Assembly (NCBI GenBank): GCA_005402585.1
Contig: BIFP01000008.1
Span: forward strand, 248,001 to 312,000
DNA from: Micromonosporaceae bacterium KJ-029
GTDB lineage: Bacteria > Actinomycetota > Actinomycetes > Mycobacteriales > Micromonosporaceae
Direction: 5' to 3'
Length of the DNA stretch: 64,000 nucleotides
A program made the translations under genes and the position numbers. This document shows positions 15,502 through 24,195 of this stretch, piece after piece. Each line of letters starts with the position of its first letter. The first letter of the stretch is position 1. Below the pieces are notes generated by a model, which saw nothing but the letters and a program-made list of their open reading frames with translations, was not told where the DNA came from and searched no databases.

Positions 15502-16260
15502 TCAGGCGCGGGCGATCGCGTTGGCGTGGATCGCCTCGGCCAGGTACGCGGTCAGCCCCGGCGCGATCGCCTCGTAGTGGGCGGTGAACCGCTCGTCGGC
15601 CAGGTACATGTCGGCCAGCCCGGTGTGCATCTCGTACGAGCACTCGTAGAACGACCGGCTGATCTGCTGCCGGTGTTCCTCGGCCAGTTCCATCGCCGCC
15701 GGGCCGTCCGCGGGCGCACCCGAGGCCATCAGCGCGACGATCCGCCGCCCCCACTCCTCGTTCTCGGCCTTGATCCGCAGCCAGTCCTGCTTGGTGTAGC
15801 GCGACACCCGCCGGTTCGACTCCCGGTACGCCTCACTGTCACCCCACCGCTGCTCCGCCTCCTCGGCGTGCGCCTCCGGGTCGAAGTCACCGAACACCTC
15901 GAAGCGCTCCTGCGGGGTCAGTCGGATCTCCAACTTGCTCGCCTCCATCGCGAACTCGATCGCCGCGACCATCTCCTGCAAGCGCTTGATCCGTACCGTC
16001 AGCAGTTCGTGCTGGCGGCGCAGGTGCGCGCCCGGGTCGCTCGCCGGGTCGTCGAGGATCACGGCGATCTCCTCCAGCGGGAACCCCAGCTCGCGGTAGT
16101 AGCGGATCAGCTGCAACCGCTCCAGGTCCGCCTCGTCGTAACGGCGGTAGCCCGCGCTGCTGCGCCCGCTCGGCGACAGCAGCCCGATCTCGTCGTAGTG
16201 GTGCAACGTCCGCACGGTCACCCCGGCGAGCCTGGCCACCTGACCCACGGTGTAAGCCAT
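15502..16260 (-). CDS. MerR-family regulator with TipAS drug-recognition domain
   Basis: A 252-residue TipA-like protein. The MerR winged helix is MAYTVGQVARLAGVTVRTLHHYDEIGLLSPSGRSSAGYRRYDEADLERL, followed by a long coiled-coil dimer helix (LRRQHELLTVRIKRLQEMVAAIEFAMEA). The C-terminal TipAS domain (about residues 130-250) has EAEQRWGDSEAYRESNRR and FYECSYEMHTGLADMYLADERFTAHYE. TipAL of Streptomyces binds thiopeptides covalently in this domain and activates its own promoter. GGAAGGGAGGGAACC before the ATG gives a strong ribosome site. No transport target sits next to it. Confidence 0.9.
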   Translation of the reverse strand: MAYTVGQVARLAGVTVRTLHHYDEIGLLSPSGRSSAGYRRYDEADLERLQLIRYYRELGFPLEEIAVILDDPASDPGAHLRRQHELLTVRIKRLQEMVAAIEFAMEASKLEIRLTPQERFEVFGDFDPEAHAEEAEQRWGDSEAYRESNRRVSRYTKQDWLRIKAENEEWGRRIVALMASGAPADGPAAMELAEEHRQQISRSFYECSYEMHTGLADMYLADERFTAHYEAIAPGLTAYLAEAIHANAIARA

Positions 16261-16299
16261 GGTTCCCTCCCTTCCTCAGAACCACGCTCCCGCCTGCCG

Positions 16300-18675
16300 T
16301 TACGTGAGGGTCAAGTCCGATTCTGCGACGCCGGTCACCCCCGACGGGCCGACCTGGCCCAGCTTCCCGGGGTCGACCTGGCCCAGCGTCCCGGGGTCCG
16401 CCTGGCCGAGGACGGCACGCAGCTCGGCCAGCGCGGCGGGACGGCCGTACCGGTAGCCCTGCCCCTGCAGGCAACCGATCGCCGCCACCGCGTCGTGCTG
16501 CCGGTCGGTCTCCACCCCCTCGGCCACCACACCCAGGTCGAACGCGTCGGCCAGCCGGGTCACCATCTCCACCGTCGCGTACGCCCGGGTGTCCTCGGAG
16601 ATCCGGGACACGAACGAGCGGTCGATCTTCAACTCGGTCGCCGGGATCCGGTGCAGGTAGCTCAGCGACGAGTACCCGGTGCCGAAGTCGTCGATGGCGA
16701 TCCGGATACCCAGCTCCCGCAGCTGGCCCAGCCGGTCGAGGACCGCGTCACTGCCCTCGATCAGCGCCGACTCGGTCAGCTCCAGGGTCAGCGCGCGCGG
16801 AGCCAGCCCGGCCCCGGCGGTGGCCTCGGTGACCGTGGCGATCAGATCCGGCCGGCGCAGGTGTGCCGCGGCGATGTTCACCGCCACCGTCGCCGTCGGG
16901 ACCTGCTCCTGCCAGGTGGCCGCCGCTCGGCACGCCTCGTGGATCACCCACCGGTCGATCGGCAGGATCAGCCCGGTCTCCTCGGCCAGCGGCAGGAACC
17001 GTGCCGGGCTGAGCATGCCCAGCCGGGGATGCCGCCACCGCACCAGCGCCTCCGCGCTGCGTACCGCCCCGGTGGCCAGGTCCACGATCGGCTGGAACTC
17101 CAGGTGCAGCTGTTCCTCGTCGACCGCCCGCCGTAGGTCGGCGATCAGCTCCGCCCGGCTCACCGCCGACTCCCGCAGCACCGGCGTGCACCGCCGGTAC
17201 GCGGACTTGCCCGCCGCCTTCGCCGCGTACATGGCGATGTCGGCGTCGCGCAGCAGGTCGGTGTACGAGATGTGCTGCGGGCCGTACTCGGCGATGCCGA
17301 TGCTCGCCGACGGGTGCACGCCGACGACCTCCTCGCCGGCCGACGGTTGCAGCGCCGCCAGCAGTCGCTCCGCGAGCCGCTCGGGCGTGGCGGGGCGGTC
17401 GCCGGTGACCAGCACGGCGAACTCGTCCCCGCCGATCCGGGCGATCAGCCCGTCGCCGCCGACCGACAGGCGCATCCGCCGGGACAGGCCGGTCAGCAGG
17501 GTGTCCCCGGTGGTGTGCCCGAACCGGTCGTTGACCTGCTTGAACCCGTCCAGGTCCAGCAACAGCACGGCCACCGGCTTCGCACTCCGCAGGGCGGTAC
17601 GCAGCCGGCGGGTGAACGCCAACCGGTTGGGCAGCCCGGTGAGCTGGTCGACGTAGGCGAGCTGCCGCAGCCGGGCCACCAGGCGCAGGTTCTCGTTCGC
17701 CGCCAGGCCCTGCCGCAGCGCCAGCGCCGCCAGCAGAGCCAACATCGCCATGAAGACCAGCAGCGGCGTGTGTCCGCTCTCGTCGCGGGCCAGCATGGTC
17801 GCCACCACCGCCCCGCCCACCGGCACGTACGGCAGCGCCACCCGCCACCACGGCGGCAACGGTGTCTCGACCGCCTCGTCGCCGCTGTCGTAGTACGGCG
17901 GCGGCGACCTTCGGGCCGCCAGACCGATCAGCAGGTAGCTCAGCGGCCAGAGCACGTCGACCGGGGCACCGGGCTGGTAGGTGCCGGCGGCCACCAGGGA
18001 CACGTACACGGCGTCGGCTACCACGCGTACGGTCAGGCTCACCCCGAGCAGCGTGAGCGGGCGCCACACCGGCCGGCGCGGGCCGATCACCGCGACCAGG
18101 ATGGTCAGCTGCATCAGGTCGAACATCGGGTAGAGCAGCCCGGCGGTACGTGACGGCTCGTCGAGATCCGCCGAGACGACGTTACGGAAGATCAGCAGCC
18201 AGCCGACCGGGATCAGCGCCAACCCGACGATCAACCCGTCGAGCAGTGTCCGGGCGCGGCCGACCAGGGTGCGCGGCGCGGTGACCGAGCACAGGAGGGC
18301 GCCGGTGCCGGTGAGCAGGCTGGCCGCGAAGATCAGCGCGATCGGCACCGTGTGCGGCAGGGTGTCGCCGATCAGCCGCTGCGAGGTCCACAGCGCTCGG
18401 CCGGCGAGGGCCAACGCCATCGTGGCCGCGAGCAGGAGCCAGAACCGGCGCAGCGACGCCGGATGCCGGCGGGCCGCCCCGACGCAGGCCACCGCCGCCC
18501 AGCCCGCCACCGCGACCGCACCCAGGTCGCTGACCAGAGCCGCCCCGGGCAGTTCCAGCACCAGCCAGAGCGCCTCGATGACGACCACCACGCCGACACC
18601 GACCAGCCCCACCCGACCGGCCCGTTCCCTCCCGGGCGACCGCGCGGCAGCCTGCTCGACGTCCTTTCGCGACAC
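16300..18675 (-). CDS. Membrane-bound GGDEF-EAL protein (c-di-GMP turnover)
   Basis: The GTG at 18675 is chosen because GGAG lies eight bases upstream; the 791-residue product then starts just before a block of about ten hydrophobic helices (residues 25-340). A diguanylate cyclase domain follows, with an intact GGDEF at residues 415-419, and then a phosphodiesterase domain with an intact EAL at 542-544, DDFGTGYSSLSYL and EGVET, so both activities are possible. The protein should make or break c-di-GMP, which controls development and secondary metabolism in filamentous actinobacteria. The C-terminal tail has a short repeat (ADPGTLGQVDPGKLGQV). It lies 38 bases from the TipA-like gene on the same strand. 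Confidence 0.93.
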   Translation of the reverse strand: MSRKDVEQAAARSPGRERAGRVGLVGVGVVVVIEALWLVLELPGAALVSDLGAVAVAGWAAVACVGAARRHPASLRRFWLLLAATMALALAGRALWTSQRLIGDTLPHTVPIALIFAASLLTGTGALLCSVTAPRTLVGRARTLLDGLIVGLALIPVGWLLIFRNVVSADLDEPSRTAGLLYPMFDLMQLTILVAVIGPRRPVWRPLTLLGVSLTVRVVADAVYVSLVAAGTYQPGAPVDVLWPLSYLLIGLAARRSPPPYYDSGDEAVETPLPPWWRVALPYVPVGGAVVATMLARDESGHTPLLVFMAMLALLAALALRQGLAANENLRLVARLRQLAYVDQLTGLPNRLAFTRRLRTALRSAKPVAVLLLDLDGFKQVNDRFGHTTGDTLLTGLSRRMRLSVGGDGLIARIGGDEFAVLVTGDRPATPERLAERLLAALQPSAGEEVVGVHPSASIGIAEYGPQHISYTDLLRDADIAMYAAKAAGKSAYRRCTPVLRESAVSRAELIADLRRAVDEEQLHLEFQPIVDLATGAVRSAEALVRWRHPRLGMLSPARFLPLAEETGLILPIDRWVIHEACRAAATWQEQVPTATVAVNIAAAHLRRPDLIATVTEATAGAGLAPRALTLELTESALIEGSDAVLDRLGQLRELGIRIAIDDFGTGYSSLSYLHRIPATELKIDRSFVSRISEDTRAYATVEMVTRLADAFDLGVVAEGVETDRQHDAVAAIGCLQGQGYRYGRPAALAELRAVLGQADPGTLGQVDPGKLGQVGPSGVTGVAESDLTLT

Positions 18676-18872
18676 AGTGATCGCTCCGGCTCTCTTTCGT
18701 ACCGCACCCTCGACGGCGAGGACCGGTCCCGGCAAACCCCGAAAGACTAGCCACGGGCGCGACCGTCCCGCCAGGTCCGCCGGTACGGAGTCCGCAAACC
18801 GACGGGCCATCCGTCGATCCGAATCCGTCACGGCGTCTCCGTCGCCGCGGGTCGAGCCTCGAAACGCACCGC

Positions 18873-20444
18873 TCAGGCCCACTCCTCGTCGGGGTCAGGC
18901 TCGGGCTCGACGGCGCCGCTGACCTCGGCCGCCCGGCCCGCAGACGACGGGTCCACCACCGGCGGGACCGCGGCCAGGGGGCTGGCGCCGGGCGGGCCGC
19001 CGTGGGTCCACGGGGTCTCCTCGACTGCCGGGAACGCCCCGCTCGGCACGTACGCCTCGCTCAGCGTGGTGTAGCACAACCGCTGCCCCACCTCGGGCAC
19101 GCTGCCCGGGGTGGCGGTCAGCCCCCGGCCCATCCCGCCGGAGAGTTCCAGCACCACCTCGGTCTTGCCGTCGGCCACCGGGGTCACGAAGACGACCCTG
19201 GCCTTCTGTCCCGGCCGGGCCGGGCTGCTCAGGCTCGCGCCCACCGGCACCAGCACCGGCTCGGTGGTCACCAGCTGGATCCGTGGGCGCAGTACCGGCC
19301 GTCGGCCGCTGTCGTCCACCCGCGCCGGATCGGCCAGCACCACCTCGCCGACGAACGCCTCACCGGTCAGCCGGTACTCCGCCATCACCAGCGGATCGTC
19401 GTAGGCGCGCTGCACCGCGTACGTGGCCGCGGCCCGCTCCAAGCGGTGCAGCCGGGCGGCGGCGGCAACCGCACCGTCGCGGCGCGGCTGCGGCGCACCG
19501 CCGTCGTCGACGTGCTCGGCGTGGGCGGTGAAGGCGTCCCGGTCGCCGTCCCAGCGTCCGGCCACCCGGGCCCCCGGCGGCAGCGCGCGCAGCAACCCCA
19601 GGCCACGCCACATCAGCTCCCAGGTGGGCGTCAGCTGGTCGCGCAGCAGCCGCTCCAGCCGCGCGTACGCCTCGACCCGGGCCGCCTCGTCGTCCCCGGC
19701 GGCGGTGTACGCCTCGATGGCCGGGGCGAGCAGCCGGTTGTCGAAGCCCGGATCCGTCGCCGGGCCGGCCGGCGGGCACACCGCCGGGTCCTCGGCCCGG
19801 GCCGCCGCCTCGGCGCCGGTCAGCCCGGCCGGCGGGGCGATCCAACCGAGCAACGCCGGCAGGTGCAGGTCCTCCACCGCGCTCTGCCCGGTCGCCCAGT
19901 GCAGCGTCAACGCCTGCGTCATCGCCAGCAGCGCCGACGAGCCGGGCTGCTCGGCCCGCTCGGCGAAGAAGGTCAGCCAGCGCCCCAGCAGCGGCACCTC
20001 CATCGGCACCGGATAGTCGCCGTCGACCCGGCGGAACCGGGTGGAGCGGCCCAGCAGCCGCAGGAAGGTCACCCCGGCCGGGTTCGGCACCAGCACCTGC
20101 GGCGCGTCGAGGTACCGGTACCGCACGTCCCGTCCCCGGTCGACGGAGACCGCCTCGTTGGCGCCACGATGCGCCGCCACGTACGGCAGCACCGTCGCTG
20201 CCAGCTCGGCGGCGAACGCGAACCGTTGGTCCCGGTTACGCGGCTGCGGCACGATCAGCAGCCGGCCGTCGCCCGGCGCCGTGCCGACCATCGCCGCGAG
20301 CGGGGCGTTCGCCTCGCCGGCCATCGCCAGCGGCACCAGCACCAGCGGCCGGGTCGACAGGTGCAGGTGCCGGACGGTGGCCACCGGCTGAGCCACCCCG
20401 GCCGCCACGGCCTGCGCCGCCGCCAGAGCCCGCAACGTGCTCAT
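18873..20444 (-). CDS. Conserved-looking protein of unknown function, partner of Fe-S nuclease
   Basis: I do not recognise the family of this 523-residue protein. It has no signal peptide and no clear membrane helix. The N-terminal 200 residues contain regular hydrophobic strands and an RNRDQRFAFAAELAATVLPYV helix; a later part has an Arg-rich helical region (EAYARLERLLRDQLTPTWELMWRGLGLLRALP), then a segment PGQKARVVFVTPVADGKTEVVLEL that looks like a small beta barrel, and finally a Pro/Glu/Asp-rich tail. Its ATG overlaps the TGA of the nuclease gene (ATGA at 20441-20444), so the two are translated together and probably work in one complex. A role in nucleic-acid processing is inferred only from this partner. 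Confidence 0.6.
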   Translation of the reverse strand: MSTLRALAAAQAVAAGVAQPVATVRHLHLSTRPLVLVPLAMAGEANAPLAAMVGTAPGDGRLLIVPQPRNRDQRFAFAAELAATVLPYVAAHRGANEAVSVDRGRDVRYRYLDAPQVLVPNPAGVTFLRLLGRSTRFRRVDGDYPVPMEVPLLGRWLTFFAERAEQPGSSALLAMTQALTLHWATGQSAVEDLHLPALLGWIAPPAGLTGAEAAARAEDPAVCPPAGPATDPGFDNRLLAPAIEAYTAAGDDEAARVEAYARLERLLRDQLTPTWELMWRGLGLLRALPPGARVAGRWDGDRDAFTAHAEHVDDGGAPQPRRDGAVAAAARLHRLERAAATYAVQRAYDDPLVMAEYRLTGEAFVGEVVLADPARVDDSGRRPVLRPRIQLVTTEPVLVPVGASLSSPARPGQKARVVFVTPVADGKTEVVLELSGGMGRGLTATPGSVPEVGQRLCYTTLSEAYVPSGAFPAVEETPWTHGGPPGASPLAAVPPVVDPSSAGRAAEVSGAVEPEPDPDEEWA

Positions 20445-21607
20445 GCCGAGGCGCCAAGGGCGTCGGCGCGGAGGCGGGCGGCGGCGCGGAGCAGCGCGGC
20501 GGCCTCCGCCTGCTCCGGGTCGACGGCGCGATCACCGGCGGCCAGCGCCAGCACCTCGTCCACACTGGTGATCCCGCCGAGCGCCTCGCGGGCCGGGCGG
20601 CCCAGCGCGCCGGTCTGCCCACGGGCCTCGTCCCGGCAGAAGTACGCCAGCTCGCAGCTGGCCAGGCAGTCGGGTGCGTAGCGGGCCGGTACCTGGGACA
20701 GCGAGGCGACCAGGGTCGCCGCGTCGGCGGCCGGGTCGGCGGTGAAGTCGGCCGGTACGGCGGTAAGCAGCGTGTCGAGCCGGGCCATCCGGTCCAGTTG
20801 CCGGCGTACCACCAGCAGTTGCTTGCGGACGTCGAGCAGATGCGCCACCGGCTGGTTGGCGAAGTCACGCGGGCAGACCAGCACCACCTCGTCCGACACC
20901 AGCTGCGGATCGTGGCCGTTCCCGGCGAGCAGTTCCCGCAGGGCCAGTACATACACGGCGGACTGGACCGCCGCGGCGGCCAGCTTGGCCGGGTCGGCCT
21001 GCCCGTCGATCACGGGGAACGACTTGATCTCCACCACGTGGAACCGTCCACCGAGCCGGGCGGCCACCAGGTCCGGCTCCAGGTGCACCCGGCGCCCGGC
21101 GACGTCCAACCCGAGCAGCGGATGGTCGAACAGCGCCGCCGGCTCGTCCGGGCGGACCTGCTCGTCGGCCCGGCCGCCGTCGGACGATGCGGCCTCGGGC
21201 GCGGCGGCGTCAGGCATAGCGGCGGGGAGAGCGGCGGCCAGGAGCGCGGCCGAGCGCTGCTCCCGGTCCACGGCGTCGGCGCCGTCGCCGAGGTCGGTCC
21301 AGCTCGCCACCGCCGGCACCGGTACGCCCAGCCGCTCGGCGACCAGCCGCAGCAGCTCGGCGCCGCCGTCGGCCTTCACCTGCGCCTCGAACGCGTTGCC
21401 GCGGGTGATGGCGAACCGGGACTGCCCGAACCCGGCGGGAAAGCCGATCCGCTCGGCCAGCAGCGGCTTGTCCACCCCGGCGCCGTCCAGAACCGCTCGG
21501 CGGGTGCAACCCGGGTTGCCGGTGAGCGCCGCGATCGTCCGCGCGTTGTGCCGTCGCGGCGGCACGCCGCCCCGGATCGTGGCCAGTCGCTGCTCGCTGC
21601 TCGTCAC
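20441..21607 (-). CDS. RecB/Cas4-like PD-(D/E)XK nuclease with predicted 4Fe-4S cluster
   Basis: The 388-residue product (GTG 21607) has the motifs of the RecB-type nuclease family: Asp179 in LEPDLVAAR, Glu193 and Lys195 in VVEIKSF, and Gln215/Tyr219 in QSAVY (the QxxxY motif). Four cysteines are placed as in Cas4 and AddB: Cys34 in GNPGCTRR and Cys314, Cys318, Cys324 in CLASCELAYFC, which together could hold a 4Fe-4S cluster. Such enzymes cut or trim DNA ends. No cas gene or CRISPR array is nearby. It leads an operon with the unknown 523-residue protein through a four-base overlap. TATCGT ends eight bases before the GTG, so the mRNA is probably leaderless. Confidence 0.75.
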   Translation of the reverse strand: MTSSEQRLATIRGGVPPRRHNARTIAALTGNPGCTRRAVLDGAGVDKPLLAERIGFPAGFGQSRFAITRGNAFEAQVKADGGAELLRLVAERLGVPVPAVASWTDLGDGADAVDREQRSAALLAAALPAAMPDAAAPEAASSDGGRADEQVRPDEPAALFDHPLLGLDVAGRRVHLEPDLVAARLGGRFHVVEIKSFPVIDGQADPAKLAAAAVQSAVYVLALRELLAGNGHDPQLVSDEVVLVCPRDFANQPVAHLLDVRKQLLVVRRQLDRMARLDTLLTAVPADFTADPAADAATLVASLSQVPARYAPDCLASCELAYFCRDEARGQTGALGRPAREALGGITSVDEVLALAAGDRAVDPEQAEAAALLRAAARLRADALGASA

Positions 21608-21695
21608 GACAGGCCACGATAGTCGCGCCGACACACCGGCACCCGTGTCAGCGCCGGGCCTCCAGCATCATTCACCGTACTGTCACGGCGAGGTT

Positions 21696-23090
21696 TCAGC
21701 GAGTGATGATCTTCTTCGCCGGTACCACCGTCTGGGCGCGGTGGAGCAGCACGGCGGTGACGGCCGTCGCGCACCCCAGCACCGCCGCCATCGACCACAG
21801 CACGGTACGCAGCCCGCCGGTGAAGCCCGGGTCGGCGAGTCGGCCGCCGGTGCTGCTGGCCAGCACCGCACCGGCCACCGCGATGGCGATGGTCTCGCTG
21901 CCCAACCGGGCAGTGTTGATCATCCCGGCACCGGTCGCGGCCCGGTGCGGCGCGACGGCGCCGATGGCCATGGCGTCCAGCAGGCCGATGGAGAGCCCGA
22001 TCCCGACGCCGATGGTCAGCAACGGCCCGGCCAGCGCGGCGGTGTCGCTGGACGGGCCGAGCACGGTGGCCCAGGCGGCGCCGACCCCGACCGTCGCCAC
22101 CGACACGACGATCACCAGCGACGCCGGTACCACCCGGGTCAGCGCGCCACTGGCCAGCGGGAGCACCACGGTGGGGGCGGTGAGCAGGATCAACGTGGCG
22201 CCGGCCGCGCCGGGAGTCAGCCCGACCACCGTGGTGAGGTACGACGGCAGGTAGACCAGCAGCGGCACCAGCGCGGAGACGATCGTGGCCGCCGCCAGGC
22301 AGACGGCGAGGAACCGGGGGTTCGCCAGCAGGGTCAGATCGAACATCGGGTCGGCGCGGCGACGTTGCAACCGGACGAAGGAGACCAGCAGGGCCACCGC
22401 GGCGACGAACGCGGCGACGATCCGCGGATCGGCCCAGCCGAACTCGGGGCCCTGCACGAAACCGAAGATGAGCAGCAGCAGCCCCGCCGTGAACGACACC
22501 GTGCCGGGCCAGTCGACCCGGCCCGCGTGCGGCTGGCGGGACTCGGGCAGCAGCGGCACCAGGGCCAGCACCAGCAGTGCGGCGACGGCCGGCGCGGCGA
22601 AGACCGCCCGCCAGCCGAAGGTGTCGATGAGCAGCCCGGCGATCGACGGGCCGAAGGCCAGCCCGGCACCGATCGTCGTACCGAAGACGCTGAAGGCGCG
22701 GGTCCGGGCCGCACCGTGGAAGGTCCCGGCGAGGATCGCGGCGGCACTGGTCGCGGCGGCGGCCGCGCCGACACCGGCCACCGCGCGTGCCACGTCGAGC
22801 AGCAGGATGTCGTCGGCGACCGCGGCGAGCAGGCCGGCCCCGGCGAAGATCGCGACCCCGATGGCGAAGACCCGGCGCCGGCCGAACAGGTCGGCCAGCG
22901 CCCCGGTGGCGAGCATGAAGCTGGCGAAGGTGGCGTTGTAACCGTTGATCACCCACTGCACCCCGGCCAGCCCGGCGTCGAGGTCCCGGCCGATCTCCGG
23001 CAGCGCGACCGACGCGCCGGTCAGCGAGACCGGTAGCGAGAGGGTGGACAGCAGGACGGCGACCAGCACGATCGCCGGGTGGTTGCGCAA
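21696..23090 (-). CDS. MFS drug exporter of the DHA2 (14-helix) type
   Basis: A 464-residue membrane protein with about 14 hydrophobic segments. The N-terminal half has LPEIGRDLDAGLAGVQWVINGYNATFASFMLATGALADLFGRRRVF, which includes the QWVxxxY and GxLADxxGRR motifs of EmrB/QacA-type exporters. These use proton antiport to remove lipophilic drugs. The TTG at 23090 is preferred because GGGGAGA lies six to seven bases upstream and matches the expected start before TM1. A long hairpin in the 5' leader region (23126-23182) could influence expression. It is not in an operon with the nuclease genes: 88 bases separate them. Confidence 0.87.
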   Translation of the reverse strand: MRNHPAIVLVAVLLSTLSLPVSLTGASVALPEIGRDLDAGLAGVQWVINGYNATFASFMLATGALADLFGRRRVFAIGVAIFAGAGLLAAVADDILLLDVARAVAGVGAAAAATSAAAILAGTFHGAARTRAFSVFGTTIGAGLAFGPSIAGLLIDTFGWRAVFAAPAVAALLVLALVPLLPESRQPHAGRVDWPGTVSFTAGLLLLIFGFVQGPEFGWADPRIVAAFVAAVALLVSFVRLQRRRADPMFDLTLLANPRFLAVCLAAATIVSALVPLLVYLPSYLTTVVGLTPGAAGATLILLTAPTVVLPLASGALTRVVPASLVIVVSVATVGVGAAWATVLGPSSDTAALAGPLLTIGVGIGLSIGLLDAMAIGAVAPHRAATGAGMINTARLGSETIAIAVAGAVLASSTGGRLADPGFTGGLRTVLWSMAAVLGCATAVTAVLLHRAQTVVPAKKIITR

Positions 23091-23125
23091 GGATTCTCCC
23101 CGTTCCGACAGCCGCCCCAGCCTAG

Positions 23126-23182
23126 AGCGACCGGCAACAGGGCGGTGGAGGGGCAGCCCCACCAGTCCTATTGCCGGTCGCT
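23126..23182 (-). promoter_or_regulatory. Long inverted repeat upstream of the DHA2 exporter
   Basis: Arms of 16 bp (23126-23141 and 23167-23182) pair with one mismatch, and a nested GGTGG/CCACC pair lies in the loop. It sits 36 bases upstream of the exporter start. It could be an attenuator, a regulator site or a small repeat element; no known riboswitch is recognised. Confidence 0.5.
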
Positions 23183-23248
23183 CCTAGTTCCGCAGCTGAC
23201 CGGCGAGGCATGGACCACACCCGGCTGTCGACGGAGCTGCACGGCCGA

Positions 23249-23293
23249 CCGGGGCGGTCGCGCGGGGCTGTTCGACCCGCGGGACCGCCCCGG
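23249..23293 (-). terminator. Strong hairpin after SRPBCC gene
   Basis: 18-bp arms with a single mismatch (23249-23266 and 23276-23293) and a nine-base loop lie 36 bases downstream of the stop of the SRPBCC gene on the minus strand. Confidence 0.7.
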
Positions 23294-23328
23294 TGTGCCC
23301 GGCTGGCGGGCACCGGCGCCGGGATAGG

Positions 23329-24195
23329 TCAGCCGGCCGTGTCAGCGGTGGCCGGGATCTCCGCCGGCAGCCAGATCGGCTGCCAGTCCGGCACCTCGTG
23401 GAAGCGGCGCAGCTCGGCCAAGCCGGAGACCGAACCGGCCCAGGCCGCGTACGGCGGCTGCTGCTCGTCGAAGCCGCTCTGCACGAAGGTGAGCTTCGTC
23501 CTGCCGCCGGACTCGGCCAGCTCCCAGCTGGTCACCCCGGACGGTCCCCAGTCGACGGACATCTTCCGGCCGGGCTCCAGGTCCACCACCTTGGCGGCGA
23601 ACCCGCTGTCGAAGCCGCCCATGGCGTACCGGCCGCCGACCCAGGGCTCGATGCCGATCGGGTGACCGAACCAGGCGCTGGCCTGCTCGGAGTCGGTCAG
23701 CGACTCCCAGACCTTGTCGGCCGGGGCGGCGATGACCAACTCCCCCCGCAGGTCGGTGCTGGTGAAGTCCACCTTCGGCAGCAGCGGCTTGCCCGCCAGG
23801 TGGGCCTCGAGATTGGCGGTCGTCAGGTACCAGAAGGTCTGGAGGACGCCCCGGATGCTGGTGCCGTTGACCACGTCGGCGAAGTCGAAGTGGGACTGCG
23901 ACAAGGTCAGCAGGGTGGTCTCCGGCCCGTCCGGGCTCAGGGTGATCTCGGTAGTGGTCTCCACGCCGTCGAGCAGCCAGGCGAAGCGCAGCCGGTCGTC
24001 GTCGGCGTGCAGCAGCCGCTGGTGCGGGGCGTCGCCCTCGGGCGTGTAGCGGCCCCAGAACTCGTACCGCTTGGGCAGGTCGACCTCGGCGTACTCGGCC
24101 AGCCAGACGCGCAGCTCGGCGGGGTCGGTCAGGGCCTGGCGCACCCGCGTGATCGGCGCGGCGAGGCGTGCGGCGAGGGTCATCGGTTCAGTCAC
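23329..24195 (-). CDS. Two-domain SRPBCC (AHSA1-like) protein
   Basis: The 288-residue protein contains two START/AHSA1-like domains: residues about 5-140 (TLAARLAAPITRVRQALTDPAELRVWLAEYAEVDLP...) and 150-280 (LRGELVIAAPADKVWESLTDSEQASAWFG...). AHSA1-like proteins bind hydrophobic ligands or chaperones. GGGGA is seven bases before the GTG at 24195. The start overlaps the end of the ArsR-type gene by eight bases, so they form one operon. ArsR/AHSA1 pairs are very common in actinobacteria, where the regulator likely controls both; the ligand is unknown. A strong terminator follows. Confidence 0.85.
   Translation of the reverse strand: MTEPMTLAARLAAPITRVRQALTDPAELRVWLAEYAEVDLPKRYEFWGRYTPEGDAPHQRLLHADDDRLRFAWLLDGVETTTEITLSPDGPETTLLTLSQSHFDFADVVNGTSIRGVLQTFWYLTTANLEAHLAGKPLLPKVDFTSTDLRGELVIAAPADKVWESLTDSEQASAWFGHPIGIEPWVGGRYAMGGFDSGFAAKVVDLEPGRKMSVDWGPSGVTSWELAESGGRTKLTFVQSGFDEQQPPYAAWAGSVSGLAELRRFHEVPDWQPIWLPAEIPATADTAG

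Noticed and set aside
20742..23036. 764-codon plus-strand frame over the nuclease and exporter genes
   Set aside because: Translation is compositional (Ser/Arg then Gln/Asp/Gly-rich) and covers two genes with clear motifs on the other strand.
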